42,500 nt of DNA. It comes from Halisarca cf. caerulea. Lineage: Eukaryota > Porifera > Demospongiae > Chondrillida > Halisarcidae. The DNA lies in NCBI GenBank assembly GCA_963170055.1, contig CAUJGJ010000129.1, positions 1,100,701 through 1,143,200 on the forward strand, written 5' to 3'. Shown piece by piece: positions 13,601 through 21,841 of this stretch. Both the position numbers and the translations under genes were made by a program. Numbering within the stretch: position 1 is the stretch's first letter; each line of letters begins with the position of its first letter. The notes beneath the pieces are model-generated. The model was not told the origin of the DNA, did no database searches, and saw nothing but the letters and a program-made list of their open reading frames with translations.

Positions 13601-15095
13601 TATACACCACTTGTTATGTTATAGTGCATTAAACAGTGCACGTAAACATGGCTGTTGGTTCTATGGCCAAACTGGAAGTTGACTGTTTTGACTTCTTGTG
13701 CAGCATTGATGCAAATTAAAATGCTGCCAAAGTTATTTATTTAACGATAACTAATGATTGTCAGGAATTTTTTTCATGTTGCTGGTCCTTTAGGGTTGGG
13801 ACCCACTGCTGCTGTGAATTAGGTGGAAATGCCACCGTTCTTCGGCTGCAGCCCAGCCCTCCTCATCTCATGGGGCTTACAACCTCACATATGGGCAACC
13901 CCTCATTGCATGAGGGGGCATTGGGGGTCATGGTGGGGTCAGCTGGGCCCATATCCAGTGATCATGAGTCTCTCCCTCACTGAAGTCTAATGGCTCATCC
14001 CCAATTGGACCCCTTTGGCACCCAATAAGAGGTGGGGGGGGGGGGGGGGGGGGGGTAGAGAAATAGCCCACATTGTAGGCTGTGGTATTACAAGTTACAA
14101 GTTACAATTAAGTGTGTGTGTGTGTGTGCATAGGTGCGTGCGTGTGTGTGTACATGTGCATATGTGCATGTGTGTTGCTAGCGTAACTCTCTAGATCATG
14201 TACTATTGGCTTGAAACTTTCAACGAAAACCAAAGATCATACACTCTAGAACGTAAATATATTTGGGCTATTTTGGATCAATCTAAAGGAGGATTTCAGG
14301 TGACAATATTTGAACACTATTTCTCTATGAAATGAAACTAGTAGAAACTGATGTACATTATAAGTTTTGTGTCAGCTTCTAGCAAATTACTACACACTAT
14401 CCAGATAAAGGTATTATCACGGTTCAATTTCATCACTAGCTTTGCAAATGATTTTGCTCAAGTAATACTTTTATTAATTGATGGGTGATGGGTGCCTTAC
14501 AAAGAGGCCTTCATTTGGTGAAAGACTTTTCCACTTTAAGTAATGTTCATAACCATAGCAATAATGATAATTATATTTTGGTTTACACATCATCCCATTA
14601 GGCTGCTATATGCACTCAATTGTTATGCAATAATAATGCTATAATAGCCTAGTACAAATTGTTTTGCACTCCACATGCAATATCATTTCATTATGTTTTC
14701 TAGTGGAGTGTCGATGGTACTTCCTGTTGGATAAGCTGTCATGGGTCAGAATTAAGAGGTGTAGTTTGCTCTAAAGATGCCATGAAGCACTTGCCTGATT
14801 TGCTAACACTACTCAAGAGAAGAGGCATATCAAAAATGTCACTCTGTGCTGACGTAAAACTTATGGATGATCTTAGAAAAGGCATTTCGACATTTACTGA
14901 AGACTTGAGGTAAGATTGTCATGCTTTAGCTAAAAATTGGAATTAGTGAAATTGTACTATGATCATTTTTGTTGAAAGTTTTAGCTGTCTCTTGTCTGTG
15001 GACTTTCAAGACATACAGTTGATCTATTATTTTTGTAGTGTACATATGTACATAAGTAGTGTACACATGTGCCTGGAATAATATCAAAGAAATTC

Positions 15096-15152
<57 letters not shown>

Positions 15153-18100
15153 ATTTGGATTTATTGTACAGTGAAAAAAAACAGGATTTTGATGCTCTAA
15201 AGTTTCTCACATTTTCTGGAAAGAAAATTTTGGGAGATCATGCCCGTTGGGATCCTCATAAAGGCGAAAATGTGAAATGCAGTTTACTGAAGATGCTAGA
15301 GCAAAGTATGTACATGTTTAGAAATGTTCACACATGCATATTGTGTGCGCACTTGCTGTATGGTGTATGCGCAGTGCTGGTATCAGAGTTCAAAATACTT
15401 TCACATGCATACATACCTACTATTATAGTAATATGTGTATGTATGTATGCTTTAATGTGCATGCATTATAAGCACTCACATGCCTCCCACGGGGACCAAA
15501 CCCTGTCTCAAAGTCAATAGCAATAGGAGTCACAACTCAATTTTCTGTGTACCAGGTTATCTGAAAAAAACTCATTTGTCCAATGCTCGGTTGTGTACAC
15601 TCTGATTTGTTCAATATATTAATGCCTGGTTTATCAGACAGTTTTCATGAGGAACAGATGTGTTTGGATAAACAATGTCTGACACTAACTATATGATTTC
15701 TTACAAAAATATATTATATGCTTGATGCAGTGCTAATAAATGTGGTGAGCCTGAGCAAGAAACAATACTGTAATGTAATGTGTGTGGATCATGTCTGTTT
15801 ACTGGATTATATATAGTTCAGCTGATGGAGTTTTCACAGCCTCCACCTGATTTTTCTGGCTGCACAGCACCACCTTCAGTGATCGATGAGTCCTGTAGTA
15901 CTATCTGCTCCTTTTTATCTGTTTCGCCTACTTGGTGGGCCCTACCCTTTTAAACCAGGTAGTTCAGGATCGAGTGGATGATTGAGGGTGCATTTGTCCT
16001 TCAACAGCACAAATATACATTGATTACCCACTCTTGGCTGTCCACGATGAGGTAAACAGCAAAGGCAGGAACAAGGTGTACACTTCCCCAAATTCCTGTC
16101 TTGCACAATATTGCGTTGCACAGTTGTAAGCCAAAGGAACACGTAGAGGTTTGATTAACCATGTGCACATCACTGCTGCCACCGAGGCAATTAACAAGTG
16201 CACATAGGATTCATTATGCAACACACAGCGCAGTTACAACTAACATTGTTCAATCTGCTCGAGGCATCTATTGCATTTCTGTGCCAAATCTCCCCCCCCC
16301 CCCCCCCCCCATGCAACACTCCACATATGCACACAGCCACCATATAGTGGGTAGCCATCACTGACTATTGTGTTCAAAGTGTTCAGCTGCTCATTGATTG
16401 TCTTTATGCCTCTTGATGCCTATATAATATACCTTAGGCTCGCCCCCATGATGATAATCATCCACCTGTGCATAGTATAATATTATAGTAGTGATCAGTA
16501 TACAAAGGATGCATACTGCTCTGTTTTGAGTGATCTGTAAATAATAGAACCTATTTTCTGTGACAGGTAAGACAAAGATTCTTAAGCAGTTGATCTTTAT
16601 ACAATACTAATTTGACAGACAGAAGTGGATAGTGTGCGGTATAAATTTGGTGTTTGTTTTAGAAGAGTGGATCTGCATAATTTAGAAGTATGTGTATGCA
16701 TGGGGTATATGTAAACATAAAGTACACATACGTATATGTACATATGTAACACACAGTAGTTTTGAACACATTTTGTCATTGCCTTAAAAAAACATCCCTA
16801 AGGATTCCCATGAAACCAACATAAGAAGAACAAACAAGTAGTGAACCATTAGAAAAATATTTTTCGGGATTAGGTTGTTATGAGCAAAAATCCCTGTTTT
16901 TTAGCTGTCTAGGTGGCCTAAAATTTGGGAAGAATGGATGAGCTGTGAGAAGATACCTGATTACCATGTCTTCCCCAAGTGATTTTCCAAAACTTTAATA
17001 TCCTATATAATCCAACAAAGATAGGATTGAGGATATTCAGAGGGCATATTCCTTTCAGGCTAAATGGGTTTTTCTTAAACCTCGGCAAAACAGCTTCTGA
17101 TGTTTCATGTAAAACGTAGTGCAGCATCATCAAAGTAGCCTTCTCTTCCCATTTTGTTGATCTGTGAAATTTCAAACTTTATCTGAAAGAAGTTCAATGA
17201 TGCAATGAACACAGCCACTAATTAATGACGTTGCAACCAAGCACTGCACACAATCCAAACAAGCAACAGTTGGTTATAAATACCATGTGCACAGACATGT
17301 CCCATCACATTCTGAGTAGTGCATGTGACTGATATTATACGTAGTGTGCTTAACCTGCCTAGTATGCAGTCCTGACCTCACCATTTCATCCATCCACAGC
17401 TCTTGAACCTGACCCAGAGATGTATTGGATTCCCTTTGGCATCCACACCCTCACTGTTGGAGAAGAAGGTGGTCTGTTTCCTCTCCAGCCACAGACAAAG
17501 GATGGTTATGGCGACAATGATGTCATCACACTGGAGGTACCAGAAGGGGCCATCAACACAGCTTTGTGTGATAAACTATGTATTCGATATGGAGTGATTG
17601 TCTATGGTCCTTTTGACCTGCCTGAGGGCTACCAGCTTGGTAGCATGGCTGTGTACATCTATTTCAATCGGTATCATGTAGTCAAACCACTTGTTCTTAA
17701 ACTACCTCACTGGGCAGGTGAAGGTGGTCAGAGTAGTCTGAAGTGTGTCGTTGCTGCTCACAGGCTGAAGGAAGGGAAAGAGAAGTACAAGTTGAAAGTT
17801 TCTGAGGAGGGAGACCTCCAGTCTGGAGAAGAGTATGGTCTCATCCCCATAGATGGCCATTGCAATATATTTGGTCTTGCTTTCGAAGAGAGTGTTGGTT
17901 CACACTATTATGCAACTTCTCTTACCTGTACGTTTGAAGAAGAACTTAAGGCTATTGTCAAAATTGCAATCACATACAGCTCATCAGTTTGGATAGAGGT
18001 AAGATCCCTTTCAAAGGGTCTGTTAATTGCATATGTCCAAAAAGGGCATTTATTGGATGAGTCCATGTGTGTTGTAGAAAGGCATACTCTGAGATTTTGT

Positions 18101-18919
18101 TTTTATATGGCAATATAGTTTATGCAAATGTACTAAAAAATTACCCCATTCACTCCATTCTACTGTATTTAGCATAATACTTAACATTGACATAATAATC
18201 TTGGTTAGATATTCAAGAAGTACAATAAGAAATTTGACGTGGATATGACACAGACATTCTCTTTTGAGAATACAGATAGTGGGGTGAAAATTAAACACAA
18301 TGAAGTGAAAGGCCCTGGTTGGAAGATCTGTGTTTCAGAACAGGTATGTATGTATGTGTATACAAACAGAAATTGTACCACAGAGATATGACTTAATTCT
18401 TTTATTTTAAATGTTTCACCTAAAATTGTAGGACCAGGTGCTTACAAAAGACATTCTGTATGAAACTCACCAAATAAGGAGCCCTAAACAATTGGAAGAA
18501 GCTGTTATCAGTGGAGCCTACCCACCCTGTCTCACTTGTGTGGTTACTTTCTCACCAGAAGCAAAAGAGTCGGGTAGACATACACAAATGAAGGTATATT
18601 TGGAGGGGACTAACCATCCAACAAATTTGGTTTTCATGTGTCCAGCATATGAGGAGAGGTCATTAGGTAAGGTGAACTGTATGTGTATGAGCGAATATTG
18701 CCAGCAGTTCCTTATGTTTTATTCCACTATACTAGTTGCAATTGCTAGTTAGTTGCTCATGTCGTGTTGACTATAAGGAAGCAATCATCTGTCACACAGT
18801 ATTATGTATTCACAGAACGCGATTCTCCCAGTGTACCATGTACTCGTCCACAGCAACTGCCAATTGCACTGACGCACACAACACAACATGCACCCACAAC
18901 CACACACAAGTGGTTATAG
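1313..18919 (+). CDS. CARD-NACHT-(LRR-like)-ZU5 protein, NLR-like, 12 exons
   Basis: Proposed exons: 1313-1643, 6553-8340, 10285-10475, 10628-10891, 10982-11174, 12514-12659, 14704-14909, 15172-15305, 17400-17998, 18209-18343, 18432-18666, 18816-18919. All introns are GT-AG, every junction keeps phase, and the sum is 4,326 bases (1,441 residues plus stop). Order: CARD (about 31-110), NACHT (about 206-370) with helical extension, degenerate leucine-rich stretches (about 690-1080), ZU5 (about 1095-1200), conserved C-terminal region. NLRs oligomerise through NACHT and recruit partners through CARD in the cytosol; that role is inferred here. ZU5 behind a NACHT recalls the FIIND of NLRP1. The ATG at 1313 is chosen because its leader matches the gene at 30592. 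Weak points are the long first intron (a missing exon is possible), the non-consensus donor after 11174 and the low-complexity last exon. It could be two genes, but the partial copy at 29227-30037 keeps exons 2 and 3 together. Confidence 0.72.
1706..1790. mobile_element. Small MITE with TAGTCTCGCG-type inverted ends
   Basis: Imperfect inverted ends (TATAGTCGCATAGCCGACCC at 1711 and the reverse complement of GGCTGGCTACGCGAGACTAT ending 1779) enclose a short core. GCAGCCTATAG occurs on both sides. The same TAGTCTCGCG end recurs at 23251 and 32280, which supports a family. Confidence 0.55.
1791..3539. other. Intron 1, left part: no recognised coding sequence
   Basis: AT-rich intronic DNA. Minus-strand frames at 2052-2345 and 2621-2923 could be the eroded 3' end of the LINE to the right, but I find no domain. 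Runs of C and G near 3250-3420 belong to short direct repeats of the type gtgcccccctta. Confidence 0.4.
3540..5480 (-). mobile_element. Degraded non-LTR retrotransposon (CR1/Jockey-like LINE), minus strand
   Basis: Read on the minus strand, fragments in several frames spell the two expected enzymes in the right order. Apurinic-like endonuclease traces lie at about 5120-5480 (LEILV, then HISTSTSDHVI). Reverse transcriptase follows: LLNLNTNKAMG near 4480, LQNRCHFVSID and SGVPQG at about 3935-4015, then INYLPSV and SIYLFANDSKLI at 3820-3910, where the YxDD box reads FAND. Near 3740, WCKK-like and NPHKC-like remnants follow. Many stops and frameshifts separate the pieces, so it is inactive. It lies antisense in intron 1 of the NLR-like gene. 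The clade is judged from motif style only. Confidence 0.78.
5535..5788. repeat. Direct repeat A, copy 1
   Basis: About 250 bases, starting gtgtgaagaaggcattaa and ending ttttgcactgt, recur at 6156-6386 in the same orientation with scattered substitutions and short deletions. Copy 1 abuts the 5' side of the LINE. The minus-strand sense is not obviously coding. Confidence 0.85.
6062..6085. repeat. Short (TTCAG)n pentamer array
   Basis: Five near-perfect TTCAG/TCAGT units lie in intron 1 between the two copies of direct repeat A. A simple-sequence repeat. Confidence 0.8.
6156..6386. repeat. Direct repeat A, copy 2
   Basis: Second copy of the unit at 5535-5788, same orientation, 231 bases. It ends about 165 bases before the acceptor of the NACHT exon. 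Confidence 0.85.
6553..8340 (+). other. Exon 2 of the NLR-like gene: NACHT NTPase and helical extension
   Basis: One open exon of 1,788 bases follows the acceptor ATTTAG at 6552 and ends at donor GTGAGT (8341). The P-loop is GAPGSGKST (residues 212-220), Walker B is VLFLFEGWDE (284-293, the FxGxDE form typical of NLRs), and sensor 1 is VIITSR (316-321). Further on, YQFLHDSVQCFLAALEMS matches the F-H-x3-Q-x2-LAA signature of the NLR helical domain. LSHLKTLTI at the end starts the leucine-rich part. All key ATPase residues are present, so the domain looks functional. The upstream 46 bases of open frame belong to the intron. Confidence 0.92.
8491..8560. repeat. Perfect 34-bp palindrome with 2-base centre
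   Basis: Left arm 8491-8524 and right arm 8527-8560 are exact reverse complements, separated only by TG. It lies in intron 2 of the NLR-like gene. The homologous stretch of the partial copy (about 29560-29585) lacks the palindrome. Confidence 0.95.
8561..9867. other. Intron 2, no gene recognised
   Basis: AT-rich DNA with short frames on both strands (for example 9054-9245 minus, 9235-9417 plus) that lack motifs or splice support. Stretches with the form ttcgcg near 8810 and 9060 look like repeat debris. The end of this stretch is homologous to about 29695-29730. Confidence 0.4.
9868..10196. mobile_element. Pogo-like MITE between 49-bp direct repeats
   Basis: A core of about 170 bases ends at 10081 with the Tigger/pogo-style end CAGTGAAACCTGTCTAATCC (read on the minus strand); the left end is eroded but carries CCTAATCCAGCACC. 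It is flanked by 49-base direct repeats at 9868-9916 and 10148-10196 (gatgacctccctacatttgg start). These are too long to be a pogo TA target duplication, so a local tandem duplication is likely. Confidence 0.6.
11252..11428. mobile_element. Pogo/Tigger-like MITE with TA target duplication
   Basis: Inverted ends CAGTAAAACCTCTCTAGTCC (left) and, reading inward on the other strand, CAGTGAAATCTCTAATCCAC, both continuing into CCACCAC, with TA immediately outside each end (11250-11251 and 11429-11430). It is 177 bases and non-coding, in intron 5 of the NLR-like gene. Confidence 0.8.
11431..12513. other. Intron 5, right part: no gene recognised
   Basis: About 1.1 kb of AT-rich DNA without coding, RNA or repeat signals that I can support. 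A 112-codon minus-strand frame at 11338-11676 has no motif and overlaps the MITE. Confidence 0.4.
12660..14703. other. Intron 6 with a dispersed repeat and G-tract
   Basis: Nothing coding is supported. The segment at about 13790-14033 is C/G-rich and related, in inverted orientation, to 32850-33010 (shared features: GGGGGTCAT, GATGGCTCA-like and GACCCC-like words in the same order). TG-rich microsatellite follows at 14111-14180. Confidence 0.5.
14034..14055 (+). repeat. Uninterrupted run of 22 G
   Basis: Twenty-two consecutive G residues on the plus strand of intron 6, at the edge of the dispersed repeat. Such a run could fold as a G-quadruplex in DNA or pre-mRNA, and its length is unreliable in assemblies. 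Confidence 0.95.
15099..15148. repeat. (TA)n microsatellite beside a splice acceptor
   Basis: About 25 TA units end some 23 bases before the acceptor of exon 8 (AG at 15170-15171). Frames reading through it (IYIYIY) are artefacts. Confidence 0.95.
15510..16633. repeat. Dispersed repeat R1, copy 1 (about 1.1 kb)
   Basis: From aaagtcaatagcaatagg to the word ggatag, this matches 21842-22933 in the same orientation, with many substitutions and small indels. It holds TATC/TGTCC words reminiscent of pogo-type ends and a run of 19 C at 16292-16310 that is short in the other copy. No long ORF is shared. It lies in intron 8 of the NLR-like gene. Probably a non-autonomous transposon. Confidence 0.85.
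16756..17279. repeat. Dispersed repeat R2, copy 1 (about 0.5 kb)
   Basis: Matches 25576-26101 in the same orientation, from gtagttttgaacacattt to caacagttggttat. On the minus strand an 85-codon frame (16918-17175) is open here but broken in the other copy, so I do not call a gene. It is also in intron 8, about 120 bases from R1. Confidence 0.85.
17400..18919 (+). other. Exons 9-12 of the NLR-like gene: ZU5 domain and tail
   Basis: Exon 9 (17400-17998) carries a ZU5 domain: YWIPFGIHTLTVGEEGG, then VITLEVPEGAI, LCIRYGVIVYGPFDLPEGYQ and KPLVLKLPHWAGEGG. In this family the pattern is a G-G strand, a basic-rich PEGA turn, then GPF.LP.GY. Exons 10 and 11 (18209-18343, 18432-18666) add a conserved-looking tail (GPGWKICVSEQ, PPCLTCVVTFSPEAKESG, MKVYLEGTNHPTNLVFM), placed where UPA would follow ZU5. 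The HFS autocleavage motif of PIDD/NLRP1 is not visible; the likely position reads NIFGLAF. Exon 12 (18816-18919) is a Thr/His-rich 34-residue end with TAG at 18917. Confidence 0.82.
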
Positions 18920-18933
18920 TCAGACAACCTATA

Positions 18934-18979
18934 TGTTGGATAATATAGTCATATAGTAGTATGACTGTATTATCCAACA
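18934..18979. repeat. Hairpin repeat (20-bp arms, 6-base loop)
   Basis: TGTTGGATAATATAGTCATA at 18934-18953 and its reverse complement with one mismatch at 18960-18979. It begins 15 bases after the proposed stop of the NLR-like gene, so it would lie in the 3' UTR. TTGGATAA resembles pogo-type ends, so a mini-MITE is likely; a transcript hairpin is possible. Confidence 0.8.
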
Positions 18980-19090
18980 GAAAGGCTTCATATGTACTAG
19001 AATTACGCATTTGTTCACAGTTGATGTTTGTGTACTGTAGGATTATAATTATTATACGTATATGCCACACTCTGTAAAATTATTGCATGC

Positions 19091-21462
19091 CCCAGTACTA
19101 GGCCTGAGCCAATTATTCACCGAGTGGCACCTATTATTTTATTCAAATATTCTACCATGGTCTTCCTATTATTCTGCGTAGTAAATCCTATTATTCTCCA
19201 TTACATACCCCTTCTTAGGCAAAAATTGTCATGTTCAAATTACGTATGACATTGTATTAGCAACTCAGACTCCAATAAAAAATACATAGAGAATTAAAAA
19301 TCAAATTGTAAATGGCAGTCTATGAGCAAATATAATAACTGATGAAAGGCTAGCGTTTGTTATATTGGAGCATAAGAGATGTCTCTATATAGTCTTGTAG
19401 ACTACTTTCCTGGTACGAGCTAAATGAGCTGTTTAGAAGTGAAAAAACACGCTCTGATGCAGCTGATGATGGTTGCACAACCAGGACTTTCTTTGCTGCA
19501 TTGGACCATACTGGTAATATGGATGCTCATCCTTTCCAGAATTCCAGAGGGCTGTAGTCTGAACTTATATCCTCCACATTAGCCAAGTACTGAGGAAGCT
19601 CTGTCTTAAGGCTGTCTAGTGTTGACTGGCCTGACAAAAATGGGAAAACAGCCAAGCCGTCAACAGCAGTGGTGTCTGGCTTCATTTCAGCTACCTTTTG
19701 TGGAGAGAAGAGACGAGCAGCTTTGAAGGCAGAAAGAGGATTCTTAAGGCAGCCATCCAGGCACTCCTTGAAATACACAATGGCAGGTTGGACGCAGGCT
19801 GTACCATACTGCCAAAGTTGCTGTTGTAGCCCAGGATTTCCTCCACTCTGTCTCCCTGACACTGCCTTCAGGTTTGGGTAGTGAGGAGTTGTCATGTTTA
19901 CTGCTGTAGATAGCGAGGAAATAACCTCATAACACTGAAGAGCTAGTGCTCCATCACCCTCCAGCTGGTAGGTTGCTTGCACAAATGGTAACCCAAAATC
20001 CACAACCACTGCAAGCTCAAGTTGTAGATATGCCTTCAGCTGAGGATCAGTGAAAATCTTACCAATTTGGAGTAAGTGAGTGCTGGAGGGTCTACATGGG
20101 ATTGAAGAAACCTTTCAACATCCCCATATACCTCTAAGAGTTGCTTCATAACCTCCCACTTGCTCCACCATCGAGTTGGAGCATAAGACTTGACCATGCA
20201 GCCAGTCTGTTTCTTCCAGAGGAGACGTGCTTTCGGGCTGTGGCTGAAAAGACTAACCCACGCCATGACAAACTCACTCAAATGAGGAGCATTTACCTTT
20301 CTCCCCACAAGATCTAGTGTGTGTGAAAAGCAGCCTACATCCAAGACATCAGGATAGACCACTTTGAGTGTATGCATTGCTACGTTGTTTACTGCAGCTC
20401 TGTCTCGCATAGCTCCCAAAAGACTGCCAGAAGTCATGCTGTAGTGTACAGATAGAACACTAATGAGCTCACATGCGATTTCCTCTCCAGTCATGCTCTT
20501 CGCAATCAGTTGAAGACGTACTTGATGCTGCTGTATTCTCCATTCAGAGTCTACATATCATACAAAAATAACCATAGCTTCGCCAAGGCGGGTAGTACCA
20601 TCAAAAATAATGGATATAAATTTCCCTTTGAGCTCCTCCTTAATTAGGCTTTGTTCTTGTGAGGCAATCACTGGAATTAGGTTAGACATGTGTCACCTTT
20701 CAGTTAGTCGATGTGCATGTTCTTCTAGAAGCTCCTAGAAGCAATCCAATTTGTTCAGTGGCACACCAACTCATAAAAATGCTGTAACTACCTTCACCCG
20801 GAAGATATGTTGATCCTGAGGCAAGGATTGTCCTACGGGACAGCTGGTCTCATCTGCAACTTTCAGGGCATCAGCAATGTCCATCTCACGTTTTTCTTTC
20901 AACTCCAACCGTTTCTTTCCTGCCTGATGCTTTGCTGATTTATTATGATTATTCACACTGCTGCTGACCAAGGAGAGCTCCTCTCTACATGCTTTACAGA
21001 ACAACCGTTTGTTAGAAACACACAGGCATTCTCCATCATGCTCTTTCACCCAAAGGAGTGACTGACTTGGGATCATTAGCACTGCGTCCTTGTGATTGTT
21101 TTTTCCCTTAATTTAGGGGGATTGCAGTGGACCGTTCTTTTCCTTGATAATTCAGATGGCTTTGGTGACTTCAAACGCTGCAACAAACTTGAAGGATTAG
21201 CGACAACGGGCTCAGCACAGTCTTCAGCAGAACAATTAGCCCCTAAATCTACAATTATCTCAGATTCTGCTATTTCCGTTGGCTCAGACTCCAGATCTGT
21301 AACAGGTACAGCTGCCACATGGTGCAGATCATTGTGATCAGCCATTTTATGATACTATTTTTAGAATACTTCCCTATTATTTGCAAATTATTCTGATGTG
21401 CACAAATGCCTATTATTCTGGAAATTATGCACGGATATAACTGGCACACCCCTACCCAGTAC
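19091..21462 (-). mobile_element. hAT-family DNA transposon with 8-bp target site duplication
   Basis: The element spans 19099-21454. Its ends are inverted repeats: TAGGCCTGAGCCAATTAT on the left and, from the right on the other strand, TAGGGGTGTGCCAGTTAT. CCCAGTAC occurs directly outside both ends (19091-19098 and 21455-21462), the exact 8-bp duplication expected of hAT. Both ends carry subterminal CCTATTATTCTG-type repeats, plausible transposase sites. The inner minus strand encodes a decayed hAT transposase. Complete ends with decayed coding suggest one old full-length insertion. Confidence 0.93.
19350..21345 (-). pseudogene. hAT transposase pseudogene with BED-like zinc finger and hAT dimerisation domain
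   Basis: Starts at ATG 21345-21343 and ends at the stop at 19352-19350. In order: an acidic N terminus; a BED-like finger (LFCKACREELSLVSS followed by NHNKSAKH) at about 20945-21005; the DGTTRLGEA block near 20600, carrying the first catalytic Asp; VGCFSHTLDLVGRK near 20300; PTRWWSKWE near 20150; and the hAT C-terminal signature SSAASERVFSLLNSSF then SLMLQYNKR near 19350-19470. Breaks: a frameshift near 21080, stops near 20775, 20730, 20690 and 20560, a frame change near 20030, and a stop at 19529-19527. It cannot make an active enzyme. Confidence 0.9.
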
Positions 21463-21840
21463 CATGTGATTTGCGAGAAATTTCTTTGAAATTTTCTTAT
21501 TTCGCTTTGCAATTTCTAATTCTTGCTGAAATTTGCTTTCAGTCCAAATAGCAAGCAACTCCATCATTTCAGAATCACTCCACAAAGAGTATACTGGTGA
21601 ATTATCACCAAAGCTAATATTCTTTTATCCATTTTAAATCGCTTTAACCTACCAAAATCATTTATACTCGAAGCACTTTTAATTTAAAGCGGTTTTGTAT
21701 CGAATTCAACCACCTAGAAAGGTTGTTTAGCTAAACCGATTACATAATCGCTTTAACGTGTTTACATGTATAAGTGAATTAAAACAATTTAATGCTAAAC
21801 TGGTTACGAAAGCGGTTTAATGCTCCAGTGTAAATGGGGC
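21463..21840 (-). pseudogene. Myb/SANT-like ORF remnant of a Harbinger-type element, cut by the hAT
   Basis: On the minus strand from 21585, MWSDSEMMELLAIWTESKFQ is followed by ELEIAKRNKKISKKFLANHM. W...E...LL..W and RNKKI..K are the hallmarks of the Myb/SANT-like protein of PIF/Harbinger transposons. The frame runs into the hAT target duplication, so the insertion interrupted it; I cannot find its continuation beyond 19090. Upstream (21600-21840) are several aatcgctttaa/aaagcggttt words and, at the edge on the minus strand, AGCCCCATTTACACTGG, like a Harbinger end. Confidence 0.6.
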
Positions 21841-21841
21841 T

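Larger units (their letters stand above)
10285..15305 (+). other. Exons 3-8 of the NLR-like gene: degenerate leucine-rich region
   Basis: Six short exons (10285-10475, 10628-10891, 10982-11174, 12514-12659, 14704-14909, 15172-15305) join in phase 1-0-0-1-0-2-1. They contain repeated strand-like motifs resembling LRR cores: LVTLDLRI, LPALHKLLI, LNSLYLI, LKLLVI, ISKMSLCADV and LKFLTF, spaced about 55-90 residues rather than the regular 28. This is close to what remains of an NLR sensor region, but the LRR pattern is too weak to count units. The donor after 11174 is GTTAGA. ATG 10628 is internal, preceded by the acceptor CTCGTTATAAAG. Confidence 0.68.

Noticed and set aside
14926..15210. 94-codon minus-strand frame
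   Set aside because: Created by the (TA)n tract; opposite strand to exon 8.
15059..15520. 153-codon plus-strand frame
   Set aside because: It reads through a (TA)n tract and intron DNA; only 15172-15305 is coding, as exon 8 of the NLR-like gene in this same frame.
16918..17175. 85-codon minus-strand frame in repeat R2
   Set aside because: It is not open in the second copy (25576-26101), so selection for coding is not supported.
18810..19070. 86-codon minus-strand frame, checked as continuation of the Myb/SANT-like ORF beyond the hAT
   Set aside because: Sequence left of the target duplication shows no Myb/SANT continuation; the frame is Ile/Thr-rich and overlaps the antisense of exon 12 and the hairpin.
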